DNA of 64,000 nt from Pseudomonas fluorescens (GCF_040448305.1 NZ_CP148752.1:558001-622000), one strand, 5' to 3'. Shown: positions 54,068 through 62,930, counted from the stretch's first letter. Made by a program: numbers and translations. The notes: a model not told the origin generated them from the letters alone.

Positions 54068-54939
54068 GCGAAGTCGTACTCAGTGTCGAAAAGCTGATGA
54101 TGCACTTCGGCGGCATCAAGGCGTTGAGCGATGTCAGCCTGAAAGTGCACCGCAACTCGATCTTCGCCTTGATCGGACCTAACGGCGCCGGCAAAACCAC
54201 GGTGTTCAACTGCCTGACCGGGTTCTACAAAGCCTCCGGCGGCAAGATCGAACTCAACATTCGTGGGCAACAGACCAACGTCATCAAGTTGCTGGGTGAG
54301 TCGTTCAAACCTACCGATTTCGTTTCGCCGAAATCCTTCGCCAGTCGGCTGTTCTACAAGGCGTTCGGCGGCACCCACCTGGTGAATCGTGCAGGCCTGG
54401 CGCGGACCTTCCAGAACATTCGCCTGTTCAAGGAAATGTCGGTGCTGGAAAACCTGCTGGTGGCCCAGCACATGTGGGTCAACCGCAGCATGCTGGCCGG
54501 CATCCTCAATACCAAGGGCTATCGCAAGGCCGAGAGCGATGCGCTGGACCACGCGTTCTACTGGCTGGAAGTGGTGGATCTGGTGGATTGCGCCAACCGC
54601 CTGGCCGGTGAACTGTCCTACGGCCAGCAGCGCCGCCTGGAAATCGCCCGCGCCATGTGCACCCGTCCGCAGATCATCTGCCTCGACGAACCGGCCGCCG
54701 GCCTCAACCCTCAGGAAACCGAAGCGCTGAGCGCGATGATCCGGCTGCTGCGCGACGAGCACGATCTGACCGTGGTGCTGATCGAACACGACATGGGCAT
54801 GGTTATGAGTATTTCCGACCACATCGTGGTGCTGGACCACGGCATCGTCATCGCCGAGGGCGGACCCGATGCGATTCGTAACGATCCGAAAGTGATTGCG
54901 GCCTACCTGGGCGCCGATGAAGAGGAAGTGGTGCTATGA
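54064..54939 (+). CDS. braF: Branched-chain amino acid ABC transporter ATPase BraF (LivG-like)
   Basis: 291 residues. Walker A GPNGAGKTTVFN (about 39-50), the ABC signature LSYGQQRRLEIARA and Walker B IICLDEPAAGLNP, with the H-loop in LIEHDMGMV. An insertion of about 45 residues after Walker A (around 75-110) is normal for LivG. ATGA overlaps at both ends. Confidence 0.96.
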   Translation: MSEVVLSVEKLMMHFGGIKALSDVSLKVHRNSIFALIGPNGAGKTTVFNCLTGFYKASGGKIELNIRGQQTNVIKLLGESFKPTDFVSPKSFASRLFYKAFGGTHLVNRAGLARTFQNIRLFKEMSVLENLLVAQHMWVNRSMLAGILNTKGYRKAESDALDHAFYWLEVVDLVDCANRLAGELSYGQQRRLEIARAMCTRPQIICLDEPAAGLNPQETEALSAMIRLLRDEHDLTVVLIEHDMGMVMSISDHIVVLDHGIVIAEGGPDAIRNDPKVIAAYLGADEEEVVL

Positions 54940-55652
54940 GCCAACCCATCCTCGAACTCAAGGAACTGGATGTGTTTTACGGACCGATCCAGGCCCTTAA
55001 AGGCGTCTCGCTGCACATCAACGAAGGCGAAACCGTCAGCCTGATCGGCTCCAACGGTGCCGGCAAGTCGACGCTGCTGATGTCGATCTTCGGCCAGCCA
55101 CGGGCAGCCGACGGGCAGATCCTTTATCAGGGCGTGGATATTACCCACAAGTCGTCCCACTACATCGCCTCCAACGGCATCGCGCAATCGCCGGAAGGGC
55201 GGCGGGTGTTCCCCGACATGACCGTCGAGGAGAACCTGCTGATGGGCACTATCCCTATCGGTGACAAGTACGCCAAGGAGGACATGCAACGCATGTTCGA
55301 GCTGTTCCCGCGGCTCGAAGAGCGGCGTACCCAGCGGGCGATGACCATGTCTGGCGGCGAGCAGCAAATGCTCGCCATCGCCCGGGCCCTGATGAGCCGG
55401 CCCAAGTTGTTGCTGCTGGATGAGCCGAGCCTGGGCCTGGCGCCGATTGTGGTGAAGCAGATCTTCGCCACCCTGCGGGAACTGGCCAAGACCGGCATGA
55501 CCATCTTCCTGGTGGAGCAGAACGCCAACCACGCCCTGCGGTTGTCGGACCGGGCGTATGTGATGGTCAACGGCGAAATTCGCATGACCGGCACCGGCAA
55601 GGAGTTGTTGGTCAACGAGGATGTGCGTAACGCCTATCTCGGCGGGCACTGA
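54936..55652 (+). CDS. braG: Branched-chain amino acid ABC transporter ATPase BraG (LivF-like)
   Basis: 238 residues. Walker A GSNGAGKSTLLMS (about 37-49), signature MSGGEQQMLAIARA, Walker B LLLLDEPSLGLAP, H-loop replaced by VEQN as is usual in LivF. Last gene of the operon, ended by the terminator at 55671. Confidence 0.96.
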   Translation: MSQPILELKELDVFYGPIQALKGVSLHINEGETVSLIGSNGAGKSTLLMSIFGQPRAADGQILYQGVDITHKSSHYIASNGIAQSPEGRRVFPDMTVEENLLMGTIPIGDKYAKEDMQRMFELFPRLEERRTQRAMTMSGGEQQMLAIARALMSRPKLLLLDEPSLGLAPIVVKQIFATLRELAKTGMTIFLVEQNANHALRLSDRAYVMVNGEIRMTGTGKELLVNEDVRNAYLGGH

Positions 55653-55670
55653 GTCTGCTTTGTTATGCAC

Positions 55671-55702
55671 AAGCCCCGGCGCGCAATCGCCGGGGCTTTT
55701 TT
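55671..55702 (+). terminator. Terminator of the bra operon
   Basis: Perfect 9-bp stem GCCCCGGCG / CGCCGGGGC, 6-nt loop, then six T; flanking A residues extend the stem. Confidence 0.92.
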
Positions 55703-55724
55703 ACATCTCCCAAACATCACTAAA

Positions 55725-55820
55725 CCCTGTGGGAGCGAGCTTGCTCGCGATAGCGGTGCGTCAGTCACCACGATGCAAACTGTGCCCCGGTCATCGCGAG
55801 CAAGCTCGCTCCCACAGGGT
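55725..55820. repeat. REP doublet, locus 12
   Basis: Inverted copies CTGTGGGAGCGAGCTTGCTC (about 55727) and its complement ending at about 55819, about 40 nt apart, just after the bra terminator. Confidence 0.85.
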
Positions 55821-55939
55821 TTTTGGCATGCCTCAAGAGAATTGTGGAAAACAATATTCCCAAGCTCGTAAAGCGCGACATAAAGCCGCTGCAAATAGTT
55901 GTTTTGTCACAGTTTTGACTTGTCCCCATTTGCTGTGGA

Positions 55940-56430
55940 ACCGGCTGTGAATAACGTGGGAGTAGCTGGCTGGAGGCCTTTGAAACCGTGGCTTGCAGGG
56001 GTGTGGTTGTTTTTTGATCAGGTGTTTTTGCGCAGCTTGCAGGCCGCTTTGTCAACCTTTTTGTTCGGGGCGCAAATGCGTGAAATCGGCGTGGACAAGC
56101 CTGTGGATAAGTCTGTGACTAAACTCTGGAAAGACCCCGCTGAAGGCCGTGGTTACTGGCTTGGCGCCATCGTCGGTTTGACCCGTCAGTCATGAAAATG
56201 GCCAAGAGCTACACAGCAGGCGGTTGAGGGTCAAGCAAAAAAGTTTCAAAATCCCGCGCAAAGCCTTGTGGATAGCGGCTTGCAGCTTTTCCACTTGCCT
56301 CCAGAGACTGTGGACCGGCCTGTGGATAACGTGCGCGCACATGGCTGTAGGCCACGCTGGTCAAGGGCTTGCCGGAGTTGAGCGTTTTTTGAACAGTTTG
56401 AACGGTGGTTGCCGCTGTGAACAAGGCCGG
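55940..56430. other. Gene-free region with a cluster of DnaA boxes
   Basis: About 640 bp between the REP doublet and the SDR gene have no convincing gene. Exact TGTGNATAA boxes occur at 55946-55954, 56102-56110 and 56321-56329; single-mismatch boxes are at 56114-56122 (TGTGACTAA), 56267-56275 (TGTGGATAG) and 56416-56424 (TGTGAACAA), all in one orientation, plus TTTTCCACT at 56287-56295 in the other. dnaA, dnaN, gyrB and rpmH, which flank oriC in Pseudomonas, are absent, so this is not the main origin. It may be a DnaA-titration or DnaA-regulated locus. Confidence 0.5.
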
Positions 56431-56492
56431 GCATGCTGCCTGCTGATTTTCTATTCCAATGGCTGGCGATCAGCCGAAGCAAGGAGAACACG

Positions 56493-57254
56493 ATGTCCAA
56501 CACCCTGTTTATTACCGGCGCGACCTCCGGTTTTGGTGAAGCCTGTGCCCGTCGTTTTGCTGAGGCCGGCTGGAAACTGGTGCTGACTGGCCGTCGTGAG
56601 GAGCGCCTCAATGCGCTGTGCGCTGAGCTGTCGAAGCAGACCGAAGTTCATGGTCTGGTGCTCGATGTGCGTGATCGCAAGGCCATGGAGGAGGCGATTG
56701 CCAATCTGCCGCCATCCTTTGCCAAACTGCGCGGGTTGATCAACAACGCCGGGCTGGCCCTGGGGGTTGATCCGGCACCCAAGTGCGACCTCGACGACTG
56801 GGACACCATGGTCGATACCAACGTCAAAGGCCTGATGTACAGCACCCGCTTGCTGTTGCCGCGCCTGATCGCCCACGGTCGTGGTGCCGGTATCGTCAAC
56901 CTGGGGTCCATCGCCGGCAACTACCCGTACCCGGGCAGCCACGTGTATGGCGCGACCAAGGCGTTCGTCAAACAATTCTCCGTGAACCTGCGCTGCGACC
57001 TGCAAGGCACGGGCGTACGGGTCAGCAACATCGAGCCGGGCTTGTGCGAGAGCGAGTTCTCGCTGGTGCGTTTTGCCGGTGACCAGGAGCGCTACAACGC
57101 CACTTACGCCGGCGCCGAGCCAATTCAGCCGCAGGACATCGCCGAGACCATCTTCTGGGTGCTCAATGCGCCGGCGCATATCAATATCAACAGCCTGGAG
57201 CTGATGCCGGTCAGCCAGACCTGGGCCGGGTTTGCTATCGAGCGCAAGTCTTAA
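56493..57254 (+). CDS. Short-chain dehydrogenase/reductase (YdfG-like NADP-dependent 3-hydroxy acid dehydrogenase)
   Basis: 253 residues. Cofactor-binding TGATSGFGEA (about 8-17), RREERL suggesting NADP preference, NNAG (about 80-83), catalytic Ser in GSIAGNYPYPG and Tyr-x3-Lys in YGATKAF. The C-terminal pattern NINSLELMPVSQTW resembles E. coli YdfG, which acts on L-allo-threonine, serine and 3-hydroxypropionate-type acids. Start MSNTLFITGATSG at 56493 with AAGGAG upstream. Confidence 0.9.
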   Translation: MSNTLFITGATSGFGEACARRFAEAGWKLVLTGRREERLNALCAELSKQTEVHGLVLDVRDRKAMEEAIANLPPSFAKLRGLINNAGLALGVDPAPKCDLDDWDTMVDTNVKGLMYSTRLLLPRLIAHGRGAGIVNLGSIAGNYPYPGSHVYGATKAFVKQFSVNLRCDLQGTGVRVSNIEPGLCESEFSLVRFAGDQERYNATYAGAEPIQPQDIAETIFWVLNAPAHININSLELMPVSQTWAGFAIERKS

Positions 57255-57269
57255 GACCGCGTAACGGCC

Positions 57270-57337
57270 AATCGCGAGCAGGCTCGCTCCCACATGGATC
57301 GCGTTAAACCTGTGGGAGCGAGCCTGCTCGCGATGGG
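57270..57337. repeat. REP doublet, locus 13
   Basis: ATCGCGAGCAGGCTCGCTCC and its inverted partner about 17 nt apart, just after the SDR gene. Confidence 0.85.
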
Positions 57338-57426
57338 GCCGGGCCAGACAAAACCGGACATCAGCTAGACTCCTCCCTCAAGCAACCCGCCACACCCGGC
57401 GGTCTAGAGGTATTAGAGGAGATCAA

Positions 57427-58332
57427 GTGAGTAATCGAGGCGAGCAGTCGCTGCTCAAACAATCGACCTTCCTGATGCTCGCCGTGACATTCGCCGGGAT
57501 CATCACCGGTTTTGTTTCGGGCGCCCAATCCATCCTGTTCGATGGCTTCTTTTCGTTGATCGCGGCCTTCATCAAGGTCCTGATGCTGATCACCGCTCGG
57601 TTGATCGCCAAGGAAAGCAACCAGCGCTTCCAGTTCGGTTCCTGGCACCTGGAACCCATGGTGCTGGTGATCGAAGGCTGTTTCATATTCCTGGTAGCCG
57701 TTTATGCGTTTCTCAACGGTGTGTTCGGCATCATCAATGGAGGCCGCGAGGTCGAACTCGGTCTGGTGATCCTCTACGCGGCGGTGTTCACCGTCGTTGA
57801 GCTCATTTACTTCTTCTACGTCCGCCATCGCAATCGCACACTCAAATCATCGCTGATCCAGTTCGACAACATCAGTTGGCTGGTGGACGCGATGCTGTCG
57901 GCGGGACTGCTGGTGAGTTTCCTGATCGCGCTGCTGCTCAAGACTCAGGGTTACGACAAGTGGGCGGTGTATGTCGACCCGATGATCCTGATTCTGCTGG
58001 CCCTGGGCATGCTGCCCCCGGCGTTCAAAATCCTCGGACCGGCCTTGCGCGATGTATTGGGGATCGTCCCGGATCAACTGGACGACAAGGTGCGTCAGGT
58101 GATGGAGGTGGCGAAGGTCGAGCATGGTTTCGACGATTACATTTCCTACGTGCAGAAACACGGCAGGGCCTGTTTTATCGAGATTCACATCGTATTGCCG
58201 AAGGATTACTGGCTGGACGGTGTGGGGCAACTGGACAGTTTGCGCGAGGAGATTTCCGCGAAGCTCGGTAAGCCGGATGCAGCGCGATGGCTGACCATCA
58301 GCTTTACCGGGGATCGCAAGTGGACTGAGTGA
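57427..58332 (+). CDS. Cation diffusion facilitator-like transporter (atypical metal site)
   Basis: 301 residues from a GTG start preceded by GAGGAG. About six transmembrane helices in the first 205 residues, then a cytoplasmic ferredoxin-like C-terminal domain (about 210-290) of the CDF type. In typical CDF transporters helix 2 has HxxxD or DxxxD; here it reads FDGFFSLIAAFIK with only one acid in place, while helix 5 (SWLVDAMLSAG) keeps an Asp. The substrate may therefore differ from Zn/Fe. The gene ends 7 bp from the convergent AGE-family gene with no terminator between. Confidence 0.82.
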   Translation: MSNRGEQSLLKQSTFLMLAVTFAGIITGFVSGAQSILFDGFFSLIAAFIKVLMLITARLIAKESNQRFQFGSWHLEPMVLVIEGCFIFLVAVYAFLNGVFGIINGGREVELGLVILYAAVFTVVELIYFFYVRHRNRTLKSSLIQFDNISWLVDAMLSAGLLVSFLIALLLKTQGYDKWAVYVDPMILILLALGMLPPAFKILGPALRDVLGIVPDQLDDKVRQVMEVAKVEHGFDDYISYVQKHGRACFIEIHIVLPKDYWLDGVGQLDSLREEISAKLGKPDAARWLTISFTGDRKWTE

Positions 58333-58339
58333 TTGGATT

Positions 58340-59479
58340 TCACCTTGTGGCGAGATATTCCGCCAACCCGCGATAACAGGTTGCCAGGTGATAGGGCGTG
58401 GTCGACGGCATGTCGCGCCGGCTGACTTCACCGTGCTCGTCACGGCACTCAAACCAACCTCCCTCGTGTAGCGAGCGTTGCTGCAATGCCTGCAATTGGC
58501 GCAGCACGACGGCCTCGCTGTCCCGCCGCAGCGTCAATGCGCGCAGGTACTCGGCCTGGGCCCAGATACGCTGTGTGGCGTCCCGGACGCCGTGATCCGC
58601 TGCGAAGTCGAGCATTGCCCGCACGGCGCCAGTCTGCTGATCGACACCCACTTGCTCGGTAAAGGCGAAGGCCCGCTCCAGATCGGCATGCAGCGTCGAA
58701 TTACGCAACAGCGCCGAGGATTCCAGCAGGAAATACCACTCGAACTGGTGCCCCGGTTCAAACCAGTTATCCACAGATCCCAACGGCTTTTCCATCAACA
58801 CGCCGTGCTGCGGATCGATAAAGCGCGCGTGCATGGCTGTGCATAACTCGACGAGCGCCTGTTGCACTTCGAGGTCTTCACGCACCGACAGGGTGGCAAG
58901 GAATGCTTCGGCCAGGTGCATCAGCGGATTTTGCAAAGGGCCGCTGTCCAGCGATGCCCAGTCGCGCTCGAGCGTGGCTTCGTACAGACCGTCGTCCGTG
59001 GCGAAACGCTGCGCAATCACTTCCAGCGAGGCATTGAGCACCGACTCCACCAGCGGCTCGCGGACCTTGTTCCAGTAATGGGCGCAGGCGAACAGGATGA
59101 AGGCGTGGGTGTAGAGGTCCTTGCGCTGATCCAGCGGCGCACCTTGCGCATCGACACTGTAGAACCAGCCACCGTGCTCGGCATCGTGGAAGTGCCGCTG
59201 CAACGAGCGGAACAACGCGGCGGCACGCTCTTCGGCGCCCGGCACCTGACCGATCAGGCTGGCAAACAGATACAACTGCCGCGCACAGGCCATGGCCCGG
59301 TAGCGTTGCGGTGGCAGCGGTTGGTGTTCGGCATCCAGCGCCTCGTAGGGCAACGCCATGTCGGCATTCCAGCCCGGACCTTGCCAAAGCGGCACGATGA
59401 CGTTCAGGAAGTGCTGTTGCACCGAGGCGAACAGGGCGGTCAGTTCAGGCTGGGAGGCGGAGCGGGAAACAGGCGGCAT
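58340..59479 (-). CDS. AGE-family epimerase/isomerase (N-acylglucosamine 2-epimerase fold; D-mannose isomerase-like)
   Basis: 379 residues. An (alpha/alpha)6-barrel protein: HDAEHGGWFYSVD near 96-108, KDLYTHAFILFACAHYW near 120-136, NPLMHLAEAFLA near 182-193, GHQFEWYFLL near 243-252 and WFECRDEHGEVSRRDMPSTTPYH near the C-terminus supply the conserved His and Arg residues of the family. The bacterial relative YihS isomerises mannose, fructose and glucose. Exact sugar not predictable. Confidence 0.87.
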   Translation of the reverse strand: MPPVSRSASQPELTALFASVQQHFLNVIVPLWQGPGWNADMALPYEALDAEHQPLPPQRYRAMACARQLYLFASLIGQVPGAEERAAALFRSLQRHFHDAEHGGWFYSVDAQGAPLDQRKDLYTHAFILFACAHYWNKVREPLVESVLNASLEVIAQRFATDDGLYEATLERDWASLDSGPLQNPLMHLAEAFLATLSVREDLEVQQALVELCTAMHARFIDPQHGVLMEKPLGSVDNWFEPGHQFEWYFLLESSALLRNSTLHADLERAFAFTEQVGVDQQTGAVRAMLDFAADHGVRDATQRIWAQAEYLRALTLRRDSEAVVLRQLQALQQRSLHEGGWFECRDEHGEVSRRDMPSTTPYHLATCYRGLAEYLATR

Positions 59480-59554
59480 TGGCTGGCGTCGTCACGGCAG
59501 GGGCGATTGCGCGACATGTTAGCAGGCCTGAGAGGGGTGGTGTCTGTCAGGCCG

Positions 59555-59630
59555 TCATCGCGAGCAGGCTCGCTCCCACATTAGTCCTGTGCATACAGTT
59601 CCATTGTGGGAGCGAGCCTGCTCGCGATGG
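59555..59630. repeat. REP doublet, locus 14
   Basis: ATCGCGAGCAGGCTCGCTCC and inverted partner about 27 nt apart, between the AGE-family gene start and the end of hupE/ureJ. Confidence 0.85.
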
Positions 59631-59652
59631 GGCCATCACAGGCATCAAAAAA

Positions 59653-60225
59653 TCAACCCGCCAACAACCATACCCCGGTCGCCGCCGAAGCTGCGCCCGC
59701 CAGTCGCACCAGAGGCGCTGCGGTCTGCGGCAACACCCGCACCAGCGCATAACCTGCTGCATGCAATGCTGCTGTGGCCGCTACGAAACCAGCGGCATAG
59801 GTCCATGGACTCGACATGTCCGGCAGTTCCAGCCCGTGCGCGACACCATGAAACAGTGCAAACAACGCCGTCGCACCCACCGCCATCACCAACGGAGGAC
59901 GCACCGCCAAGGCAACCGCCAGCCCCAAGGCCAACACGGAAGCAGCAATCCCGCTCTCCAGTGCCGGCAGGTTCAATCCTTCAAAACCCAACAGCCCGCC
60001 AATCAACATAGTGCCGACAAAGGCGCACGGCAGCGCCCAGCGTGCGGCGCCTTGCTGCTGTGCCGCCCACAAACCGACCGCCAGCATCGCCAGCAAGTGA
60101 TCGAGGCCGCCCAGTGGATGGCTGATACCGGCGATCAAGCCGTTGTCACCATGCCCCGGATGGGCGAAGGCGAGGGTCGGGGCCAGCAGCAGGGCCAGGG
60201 CGCCGAGAATGCGTTTGAGTGTCAT
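59653..60225 (-). CDS. ureJ: HupE/UreJ family membrane protein
   Basis: 190 residues. Signal peptide (about 1-21, LAFAHPGHG after cleavage), then six transmembrane helices. HPLGGLDHLLAML near 37-49 and ALFHGVAHGLE are the metal-type His motifs of HupE/UreJ, proposed Ni(2+) or Co(2+) carriers for urease and hydrogenase maturation. Start chosen at MTLKRILGA (60225); the frame is open to 60795 but only by reading across ureG. Last gene of ureE-ureF-ureG-ureJ, 29 bp after ureG. Confidence 0.9.
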   Translation of the reverse strand: MTLKRILGALALLLAPTLAFAHPGHGDNGLIAGISHPLGGLDHLLAMLAVGLWAAQQQGAARWALPCAFVGTMLIGGLLGFEGLNLPALESGIAASVLALGLAVALAVRPPLVMAVGATALFALFHGVAHGLELPDMSSPWTYAAGFVAATAALHAAGYALVRVLPQTAAPLVRLAGAASAATGVWLLAG

Positions 60226-60254
60226 GGATAAGCTTCCTTGTTGATAAGTCGTGA

Positions 60255-60869
60255 TCAGGCCGCGGTCAGCAAACCCTGGCGTTCGATGAAGGCGATGATC
60301 TCTTCCAGACCCAGGCCGGTTTTCTGATTGCTGAACACAAACGGCTTGCCGTTGCGCATGCGTTTTGTGTCGCTGTCCATCATCGTCAGCGAGGCACCGA
60401 CCAGCGGCGCGAGGTCGATCTTGTTGATCACCAACAGGTCGGATTTGCAGATTCCCGGCCCACCCTTGCGCGGCAGCTTGTCGCCGGCCGAGACGTCGAT
60501 CACGTAGATCGTCAGGTCGGACAGTTCCGGGCTGAAGGTCGCGGAGAGGTTGTCGCCCCCGGACTCCACGAGAATCAGGTCCAGCCCCGGAAAGCGGCGA
60601 TTGAGTTGATCCACGGCTTCGAGGTTGATCGAGGCGTCTTCGCGGATGGCCGTGTGCGGGCAGCCACCGGTTTCCACGCCGATGATGCGCTCCGGTGCCA
60701 GGGCTTCGTTGCGCACCAGAAAATCGGCGTCTTCGCGGGTGTAGATATCGTTGGTCACGACGGCCAGGTTGTAACGCTCGCGCAGGGCCAGGCACAGGGC
60801 CAGGGTCAGGGCGGTTTTGCCGGAGCCGACCGGGCCGCCGATGCCGACGCGCAGGGGGTGTGCGTTCAT
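60255..60869 (-). CDS. ureG: Urease accessory GTPase UreG
   Basis: 204 residues. SIMIBI GTPase delivering Ni to urease. P-loop GIGGPVGSGKTAL (about 8-20), metal-site CPH in VETGGCPHTAIRED (about 65-78), ESGGDNL, and NKIDLAP. Start MNAHPLRVG with ATTTTGGAGAATC upstream. Confidence 0.97.
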   Translation of the reverse strand: MNAHPLRVGIGGPVGSGKTALTLALCLALRERYNLAVVTNDIYTREDADFLVRNEALAPERIIGVETGGCPHTAIREDASINLEAVDQLNRRFPGLDLILVESGGDNLSATFSPELSDLTIYVIDVSAGDKLPRKGGPGICKSDLLVINKIDLAPLVGASLTMMDSDTKRMRNGKPFVFSNQKTGLGLEEIIAFIERQGLLTAA

Positions 60870-60892
60870 GTGATTCTCCAAAATTAAAGGCC

Positions 60893-61567
60893 CTAGGAAC
60901 GGAACAGACGGCTGTACTGGCGCTCGTGGGCCATGCACGCCAGGGACAGGCCGAAAGCGGCGCTGCCGTAATGATCGGGATCGATTCGGGTGGCGTTCTG
61001 TTGAGCTTGTTGAAGCAGCGGCAGCAGTTCGCTAGTCAGGCGTTGGGCAGCTTGCTGACCGAGGGGCAGGGTCTTCATCAGCACTGCCAACTGGTTTTCC
61101 AACCAGCTCCAGAGCCACGCGGCCAGAGCGTCCTGCGGGCTGATGTGCCAGGCGCGCGCGGCCAAGGCCCAACCCAGGGCCAGATGTGGCTCACTGCGTT
61201 GTTCGAGGAAGGCACGGGCCGGCGCGTCGAGTTCCGGCAAGCCATTGAGCAATTGCTGCAACGAGTAGCCCATCTGCCGGCTCTCCTGATGCAGCTCGCG
61301 GGTTTCGCGACTGGCGCGATGCTCTTCACAGCTTTGTAGCAATTCGTCCCAGTTTTCCTCGCTGGCGGCCACGCAATGGGCGAGCAGCAAGGGTGCTTCG
61401 AAGCGTGCCAGATTCAAAAGCAACTGATCGCTGATCCAGCGTCGGGCGCTGTCGGGGTCGTGAACGCGGCCGTTATCCACAGCCATTTCCAGCCCTTGGG
61501 AGTAGCTGTAGCCGCCAATCGGCAATTGCGGACTGGCCAGGCGCAACAGCGCCCAGGCCGGGTTCAT
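60893..61567 (-). CDS. ureF: Urease accessory protein UreF
   Basis: 224 residues, all-helical. LRLASPQLPIGGYSYSQGLE near 8-27 is the UreF N-terminal signature; the C-terminus ends ACMAHERQYSRLFRS. GTPase-gating partner of UreG in the urease activation complex. The ATG overlaps the ureE stop by 4 bp. Confidence 0.96.
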   Translation of the reverse strand: MNPAWALLRLASPQLPIGGYSYSQGLEMAVDNGRVHDPDSARRWISDQLLLNLARFEAPLLLAHCVAASEENWDELLQSCEEHRASRETRELHQESRQMGYSLQQLLNGLPELDAPARAFLEQRSEPHLALGWALAARAWHISPQDALAAWLWSWLENQLAVLMKTLPLGQQAAQRLTSELLPLLQQAQQNATRIDPDHYGSAAFGLSLACMAHERQYSRLFRS

Positions 61568-62064
61568 GTGCGTACGCCGAACTGGTGCAGTTTCGGCGCG
61601 TAGTTGAAGTCTTCATCACCGTGGCGCGAGTGGTGATGACCACCGCCGTAGGCGCCATGTTCCGGCTGGAACGGCGCCTCGATGTTCACGGCAACGGCAC
61701 CGAGTTGTTCGAGCATGGCCTTGAGCACGTAATCGTCGAGCAGGCGCAACCAGCCGTTGCCGACTTGCAGGGCGACATGGCGGTTGCCCAGGTGATAGGC
61801 CGCGCGGGTCAGTTCAAAAGCATTGGCGCAAGTGACGTGCAGCAATTGTTCGGGGCGGGCGCAAACGCGGACGATTCGCCCGTCTTCGGCTTGCAGGCAT
61901 TCGCCGTCATGCAACGGCGGCTGGCCGCGCTGCAAAAACAACCCGACGTCTTCGCCTTCGGCACTGAAACAGCGCAAACGGCTTTTGCTGCGGGCTTCGA
62001 ACGTCAGGTGCAGTTCGGCGGCCCAAACGGGTTGAGGGTCGATTCTGCGATGAATCACCAGCAT
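61564..62064 (-). CDS. ureE: Urease accessory nickel chaperone UreE
   Basis: 166 residues. N-terminal peptide-binding domain, metal-binding domain, and a His-rich C-terminus (GGGHHHSRHGDEDF). Start MLVIHRRID at 62064; eight residues upstream in frame are unlikely. First gene of the accessory operon; structural ureABC and ureD are not in the window. Confidence 0.95.
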   Translation of the reverse strand: MLVIHRRIDPQPVWAAELHLTFEARSKSRLRCFSAEGEDVGLFLQRGQPPLHDGECLQAEDGRIVRVCARPEQLLHVTCANAFELTRAAYHLGNRHVALQVGNGWLRLLDDYVLKAMLEQLGAVAVNIEAPFQPEHGAYGGGHHHSRHGDEDFNYAPKLHQFGVRT

Positions 62065-62239
62065 CGGAAGGCTTCCAGCAATGGGCAATGCTCAGGCTAG
62101 AGCAAGGGGCTTGCCAATCGACATGATGCGTAGGAAATGGCTGAAGGAGACGTGGGATTGGTATCGATGGAGTGAGTTTTTTGGTTGAAGTTGGTGCGTT
62201 GTTTTTGATTTGCGCACCAAGTTGAAGCGGCGCGGTTCA

Positions 62240-62269
62240 ATGTGGGAGCGAGCAGGCTCGCTCCCACAG
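62240..62269. repeat. Collapsed REP palindrome, locus 15
   Basis: A single perfect inverted repeat TGTGGGAGCGAGC-AG-GCTCGCTCCCACA. Two REP arms directly fused with no spacer, unlike the other 14 doublets. Upstream of ureE, between it and the TetR gene end. Confidence 0.85.
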
Positions 62270-62297
62270 GGTTCGGGGGCAGTCTGAAACGAGGGCA

Positions 62298-62930
62298 TTA
62301 CTCGGTGCTGCCAAGCCCTTGCCAATGCTTGAGTCCGATAAAGATAAACCGCAGTTGCTGGGTGATTTTCGCCTGGGGCGTCAGGTGTTCAGGCAAGGCG
62401 TCGGCTGGTGGGTCAATGATGTCTGGCAGGGTGGCGAACACGCTTTTGACGATCAGGTCCGCCATGACGCTCAGGCTGGCGATGTTCAGATGCTGCAGTT
62501 TCGGCATCAGTGACAAATCCGCCGCCAGGTCCGAGCTGATGTCTTCACGCAAACGGCCGATGGCCTGGCGCACCGGCAGCGAACCGCCGTATTGCTCGCG
62601 GGCGAGAAACAGGAACTGCGAACGGTTGGCGCTGACCACGTCGAGAAAGATCCGTACCGAGGCATCGATGATGCCGCCCATCACGAATTCGTTGTGTCGT
62701 ACCAGGCGAATGGTTTCGCGGAATGTCTGGCCGACTTCGCTGACCAGCACCAGGCCCAATTCATCCATGTCGGCAAAATGGCGGTAGAAACCGGTCGGTA
62801 CGATCCCGGCGGTTTTCGCGACTTCGCGCAGGCTCAGGCTGCCGAATCCTCGGCCGCCATCCATCAGGCACCGGGCAGCGTCCATCAGGGCGTTACGGGT
62901 TTGTTGTTTCTGTTCGGCGCGGGGCAGCAT
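62298..62930 (-). CDS. TetR-family regulator, DesT-like
   Basis: 210 residues. N-terminal helix-turn-helix (about 15-60: LSLREVAKTAGIVPTGFYRHFADMDEL), C-terminal ligand domain. TGFYRHF and the gene's position beside ureE match P. aeruginosa DesT (PA4890), a repressor of acyl-CoA desaturase genes that senses acyl-CoA saturation. The target desaturase is not in the window. Confidence 0.87.
   Translation of the reverse strand: MLPRAEQKQQTRNALMDAARCLMDGGRGFGSLSLREVAKTAGIVPTGFYRHFADMDELGLVLVSEVGQTFRETIRLVRHNEFVMGGIIDASVRIFLDVVSANRSQFLFLAREQYGGSLPVRQAIGRLREDISSDLAADLSLMPKLQHLNIASLSVMADLIVKSVFATLPDIIDPPADALPEHLTPQAKITQQLRFIFIGLKHWQGLGSTE

Noticed and set aside
55899..56195. 98-codon plus-strand frame in the DnaA-box region
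   Set aside because: TTG start without a ribosome-binding site, product resembles no protein family, and the frame is interrupted by the box cluster.
55940..56430. Chromosomal oriC
   Set aside because: dnaA, dnaN, gyrB and rpmH are not nearby and the boxes are not arranged as in the known Pseudomonas origin.
59653..60795. A 380-codon minus-strand frame spanning hupE/ureJ and most of ureG
   Set aside because: Only the last 190 codons look like HupE/UreJ. The upstream half reads across ureG in a different frame and gives Arg/Gly-rich nonsense.
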